Made by a program: the position numbers and the translations under genes. Below are positions 21,178-24,317 of a stretch of DNA of 24,317 bases, piece after piece. The stretch covers positions 1 to 24,317 of the forward strand of contig JBBDWN010000087.1 in NCBI GenBank assembly GCA_040902855.1, given 5' to 3'. A model generated the notes under the pieces. It was not told the origin of the DNA and ran no database searches. It saw only the letters and a list, made by a program, of their open reading frames with translations. How positions within the stretch are numbered: the stretch's first letter is position 1; every line of letters begins with the position of its first letter. The DNA is from DATHWB01 sp040902855. GTDB lineage: Bacteria; Actinomycetota; Acidimicrobiia; Spongiisociales; ZC4RG35.

Positions 21178-23742
21178 GTGAAGACTGTCATCCGCGCCAT
21201 CGCCGCCGCCGTGCAAAAGGCGCCTCTCGTCATCGTCGTGGTCACGCTCGTGTTGTTCGGCGTGTTCGGGTATCTGTCCGGACAGGCTGAGATCAGCCAG
21301 GGCAACGAAGGGTTCGCACCCGAGAATCCTGAGCTGCTCGCGTCAGAACGCATCACCGACCTATTTGGTTCGAGCGCACAGGAAACGGTCATGCAGATCA
21401 TCATCCGGTCCGAAGGCGATGTCTTCACCGCCGACGCACTCGACCTGGTAGGAAGGATCGAGCAGGCTCTGCGGGAGAGCGACGGAGCCGATGCAATCTC
21501 GGATACACCGGAACGCCCCGGAGTCGTGTCGTATCTCGCTCCCGTCCAGCAGGCCGTGGCCGAAGGTGCGCTCGTTGACGACGATGTGGCCGTCAAGTCG
21601 ACATACCTGCAAGCACTGCAGGACCCCGAGGCGGCGGCCCGGCTCGGATTCGTGACGGCGTTGCTCGACCAGGAGGCCGACCCGTCGACCGCTTCGGCCT
21701 CGGCAGCGCTCGTGTTGGTCTTCGTCGAATCGGCGGATGTCGAAGACCCGGACGAGGCGTTCGACGCGGTCATCCAAACCGAGACAGCCCTCGCCGATGC
21801 AGTGTCCTCTGTCGACGTCCCCGCCGGCTACGAAGTCCGCACGTTCAGCTTTGGGTTGCTTTTCGCGGAGCAGGACGACTTCACGTCCGAAGTCGGCCGT
21901 CTGTTCGGATACGCGGCGTTGATCATTCTCGTGATCCTCGCCTTCGTCTACTGGATGACCCCGCGTGGCAACGCCACGTGGATCCGGTCGGCGAGGCGTA
22001 CCGCAGCCGACACGCTGCTCACCCTCTTCACGATCTTCGCCGCGATTTCGTTCATGCAAGGGATGGGCGTGATCCTCATCGAGCTCGGTGTCATCGGATC
22101 GTTCAACCCCGTGACCCAGATCATCCCCGTCCTCCTGATCGGACTCGGTGTGGACTACGGCATCCATCTCACATCGCGCTATCGAGAGGAGATCGGGACT
22201 GGCCTCGACGTGGATGGGGCCATCGGTCGTTCCATCGGGACCGTCGGTGTGGCATTGGCTCTGGCGACAGTCACGACCGCCATCGGCTTCCTCACGAACG
22301 TGTTCAACCCGGTCCCGGCCCTCAAAGACTTCGGGATCCTCTCGGCGGTGGGAATCGTCGCCTCGTTCCTGTTGATGCTCACCTTCGTACCGGCCGCCAG
22401 GAGTCTTTTGGATCGGAGAGCGGAGGCCTCAGATCGCCTGCCGACCGATGGAATGGGCGCCTCCAGCGAACGGCTCCTGCCTCGGATCATCGAGAAGGCG
22501 TCGATCCTCGCCGAACGGGCTGCGGTGCCGACGCTCGTAGTGGCGTTCGTCCTCGGTGGTCTCGGAGTCTTCGGACTCACCCAGCTCGAGACTCGGTTCT
22601 CTTTCACCGATTTCCTCCCGGCCGACGCCCCGGCAGTCGAAACGCTCACAATCCTTCAAGACGAGTTCGGCGGGGGGCTCGGTGAGTCCTCGGCGGTCCT
22701 CGTGGAAGGTGAATCCGATCTCGCCACCGCAGAGGTTCACAATGCTCTGCTCGCAATCGACGCCGAACTCGCCGACGTGGCGAATGTGGTGACGTTCACG
22801 ACGCCGGTAGGCGAGATCCCGTCCGCCAACTCGCCGCTCTCCTTGCTTCGCCAGCAACTCCAGGGTGGACCCGAGATGTCACCCCCCGCGTTGCTCGCTG
22901 CCGCCGGGCAAGTCGGATTGGGACAGGACTTCCGCGTGCCGGCCGGGACCGACATCACCCCGCTCTGGGATGTGCTCTTCGAGGTCGCACCCGAGCAGGC
23001 GGCGGCCGTGCTCCACCGCAGTGACAGCGGTGGGTACGACGCGTTGCTCGTCGACTTGCAAACCCAGGCGGGAGAGAACGCCGCAGGTCAACTCCGCGAC
23101 GACCTCGTCGAAGTCTTCGCCCCATTGACCGACCAGGCGGGTATCACGGCGATCCCGACGTCTCAGGAGATCATCTCAGCGGTGATCATCGACGCTCTGT
23201 CCTCCAGCCAGACGCGGTCGCTGCTGATCACACTCGTGATCGCCACCATCGTGCTCATGATCAGTTTCTGGTTCGAGAACCGACGCCCGATGCTCGGGGT
23301 CCTGACGATGATCCCCGTGGCCCTCGTCGTCTTCTGGACCTACGGGATGATGTACGCGACGGGGATTCCGTTCGGGCCGGTGACCGCCACCCTCGCCGCG
23401 CTCGCCGTTGGCATCGGCGTGCCATTCACCATCCACATCGCTCGCCGGTTCGAAGAGGACCGCCAGCGGTTCGACGCCCTCGAAGATGCGTTGCGATCTA
23501 CCACCCGGCACACCGGTGGCGCTTTGGCCGGTTCGGCCTTCACCACGATGGCGGGCTTCGGCATTCTCATGACGTCGACGCTCACCCCCTTCCGACAGAT
23601 GGGTCAGGTGACTGTCTACGCCGTCGGGCTGTCCCTCATCGGTGCTGTCCTCGTGCTGCCGTCGCTGCTCGCGCTGTGGGAGGCGTGGCATCGGCGGCGC
23701 GGGACTGCAGCCGTCGAAAGGCATACAGCCTCCGTCGTCTGA
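21178..23742 (+). CDS. MMPL/RND superfamily transporter (HAE3-like)
   Basis: An 854-residue membrane protein with the duplicated RND layout. TM1 is at about 16-35, followed by a large extracytoplasmic loop (about 36-240) and a TM cluster at about 245-410. A second TM follows at about 450-470, then a second large loop (about 480-680), then a final TM cluster (about 685-845). The proton-relay-like motif GLGVDYGIHLTSRYREE (322-338) carries Asp326; the matching place in the second half reads GIGVPFTIHIARRFEED (745-761), with Pro749 in place of Asp. The architecture fits the HAE3/MMPL group, which moves lipids, hopanoids or hydrophobic compounds; the substrate is unknown. GTG 21178 is preceded by GAGGAA. 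It follows hisC after 75 bases that contain a palindrome. Confidence 0.9.
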   Translation: MKTVIRAIAAAVQKAPLVIVVVTLVLFGVFGYLSGQAEISQGNEGFAPENPELLASERITDLFGSSAQETVMQIIIRSEGDVFTADALDLVGRIEQALRESDGADAISDTPERPGVVSYLAPVQQAVAEGALVDDDVAVKSTYLQALQDPEAAARLGFVTALLDQEADPSTASASAALVLVFVESADVEDPDEAFDAVIQTETALADAVSSVDVPAGYEVRTFSFGLLFAEQDDFTSEVGRLFGYAALIILVILAFVYWMTPRGNATWIRSARRTAADTLLTLFTIFAAISFMQGMGVILIELGVIGSFNPVTQIIPVLLIGLGVDYGIHLTSRYREEIGTGLDVDGAIGRSIGTVGVALALATVTTAIGFLTNVFNPVPALKDFGILSAVGIVASFLLMLTFVPAARSLLDRRAEASDRLPTDGMGASSERLLPRIIEKASILAERAAVPTLVVAFVLGGLGVFGLTQLETRFSFTDFLPADAPAVETLTILQDEFGGGLGESSAVLVEGESDLATAEVHNALLAIDAELADVANVVTFTTPVGEIPSANSPLSLLRQQLQGGPEMSPPALLAAAGQVGLGQDFRVPAGTDITPLWDVLFEVAPEQAAAVLHRSDSGGYDALLVDLQTQAGENAAGQLRDDLVEVFAPLTDQAGITAIPTSQEIISAVIIDALSSSQTRSLLITLVIATIVLMISFWFENRRPMLGVLTMIPVALVVFWTYGMMYATGIPFGPVTATLAALAVGIGVPFTIHIARRFEEDRQRFDALEDALRSTTRHTGGALAGSAFTTMAGFGILMTSTLTPFRQMGQVTVYAVGLSLIGAVLVLPSLLALWEAWHRRRGTAAVERHTASVV

Positions 23743-23788
23743 GCGCATTGGGTCACGGCCCCTGGGTACTGTCCCGTCTACGACAGCC

Positions 23789-23796
23789 AGGAGGAG
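23789..23796 (+). promoter_or_regulatory. Shine-Dalgarno sequence of the DUF3237-like gene
   Basis: AGGAGGAG ends five bases before GTG 23802 and fixes this start against an in-frame ATG at 23676 that lies inside the transporter gene. TACTGT (about 23767-23772) may be a -10 for the gene's own promoter. Confidence 0.75.
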
Positions 23797-23801
23797 AAGC
23801 A

Positions 23802-24209
23802 GTGCCCGAACTCGAACATTTCTGCACGATCAAGGCGAGCATGCGGCCACGCGTGGTCGGCAACGGGCCCTCGGGCATGCGTGTCGACTTTCCCTTCGAG
23901 GGCACGGCGACCTCTCCGCATTGGGAGGGCGAGCGACCGGTGCAAGGCGTCGACTACGTCACCTTCCGGGGTGACGGAAACATGAACCTGGACATTCACG
24001 GCGTCATCGGAGAAAAGCGTGAGTCGGTCGGGTACACCGCCACGGGTGTGAGCATCTCGGTATCGAAGTCCGAGGCCCATCCCAAGGAACTCATCACCTT
24101 CCATACCGGCAACGAGGACCTGGCCTGGCTCAACAACGAGGTGGCGGTCGCCGTCGGTAAAGGCGTCGACGGCGAAATCGACCTCGACATCTACCTGATC
24201 AAACCCTGA
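23802..24209 (+). CDS. DUF3237-like small beta-barrel protein
   Basis: A 135-residue protein starting VPELEHFCTIKASMRPRVVG. The opening, the pattern FEGTATSPHWEGERPVQGVD and the following DYVTFRGDGNMNLDIHGVI resemble the DUF3237 family, small beta-barrel proteins of unsettled function found in many bacteria. No signal peptide is visible, so it is probably cytoplasmic. The second half (SVSKSEAHPKELITFHTGNE) is less like the family core. GTG 23802 is set by a strong AGGAGGAG. It lies 59 bases after the transporter and may be co-transcribed; a hairpin follows its stop. Confidence 0.75.
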   Translation: MPELEHFCTIKASMRPRVVGNGPSGMRVDFPFEGTATSPHWEGERPVQGVDYVTFRGDGNMNLDIHGVIGEKRESVGYTATGVSISVSKSEAHPKELITFHTGNEDLAWLNNEVAVAVGKGVDGEIDLDIYLIKP

Positions 24210-24224
24210 GCCAGCGAGCGGTTT

Positions 24225-24258
24225 GTCCCCCCAGGAGCGTCAGCGACGTTGGGGGGAC
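24225..24258 (+). terminator. Hairpin after the DUF3237-like gene
   Basis: GTCCCCCCA (24225-24233) pairs exactly with TGGGGGGAC (24250-24258). Inside the 16-base loop CGTC-AGC-GACG can form a second short stem. It starts 16 bases after the stop codon. No T-tract follows, so it is a hairpin-type end or part of a dispersed repeat rather than a classic terminator. Confidence 0.45.
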
Positions 24259-24305
24259 CGCACGGCCGCTTTGGGCCGGGCGAGGGGGGCTGTGAGCGTC
24301 AGCGA
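24235..24305 (+). repeat. Two direct copies of GAGCGTCAGCGA
   Basis: GAGCGTCAGCGA occurs at 24235-24246 (in the hairpin loop) and at 24294-24305, 59 bases apart start to start. The last 108 bases of the window are GC-rich, non-coding as far as seen, and may be part of a dispersed intergenic repeat that continues past the edge. Confidence 0.45.
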
Positions 24306-24317
24306 ACTCGTGGATCA

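Noticed and set aside
21361..22167. 268-codon minus-strand open frame rich in Asp, Glu, Arg and His
   Set aside because: It is antisense to the MMPL/RND transporter; the composition is the mirror of membrane-protein codons.

Overview
The window is GC-rich throughout and looks like a scaffold from an actinomycete, most likely a deep-branching, high-GC lineage such as Acidimicrobiia; that placement is inference. The support is a fused E2/E1 2-oxoglutarate dehydrogenase (Kgd type), a Nudix + histidine-phosphatase fusion of the MutT1 kind, frequent GTG starts, and several genes whose -10-like hexamer (TANNNT) sits 6-8 bases before the start codon, as in leaderless actinobacterial transcription. 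A 100-base run of N at 2425-2524 shows this is a draft or metagenome scaffold. I see no CRISPR array, insertion sequence, phage gene, rRNA or tRNA.

Layout. 1-1997 (minus) is a nearly complete thioredoxin-like DUF255/YyaL-family gene cut by the left edge. 1998-2573 is the control region between it and a divergent sigma-70 gene; it holds DnaA-box-like motifs, a perfect 11-bp hairpin and the N gap, whose two edges carry the same 19-mer. 2574-3563 is the sigma factor, followed by a two-CBS-domain protein (3761-4144). 4194-8215 is a tight branched-chain amino acid/amide ABC transporter operon, livH-livM-livG-livF; its LivH carries an unusual extracytoplasmic beta-sandwich domain. The binding protein livJ (8922-10169, minus) and an unknown lipoprotein (8241-8822, minus) face the operon. 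10281-12653 (minus) is a HerA-like ATPase, divergent with a 51-bp spacer from kgd (12705-16235).

16240-18650 is a minus-strand operon: alpha/beta hydrolase, LOG-like Rossmann protein, a small gene that appears frameshifted, and the Nudix/phosphatase fusion. Divergent from it is a lipoprotein esterase (18706-19467), convergent with another small lipoprotein (19471-19935, minus), which in turn diverges from hisC (20005-21102). An MMPL/RND-type transporter (21178-23742) follows, preceded by a strong palindrome. A DUF3237-like protein (23802-24209) and a hairpin/repeat region close the window.

Most genes are ordinary housekeeping or transport functions (TCA cycle, histidine synthesis, amino acid uptake, nucleotide sanitation). 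The points most worth a second look are the LivH fusion, the split zinc-binding-like small gene at 17118-17325, the probably artificial assembly gap in the sigma leader, the DnaA-box-like cluster, and the recurrent leaderless promoter layout.
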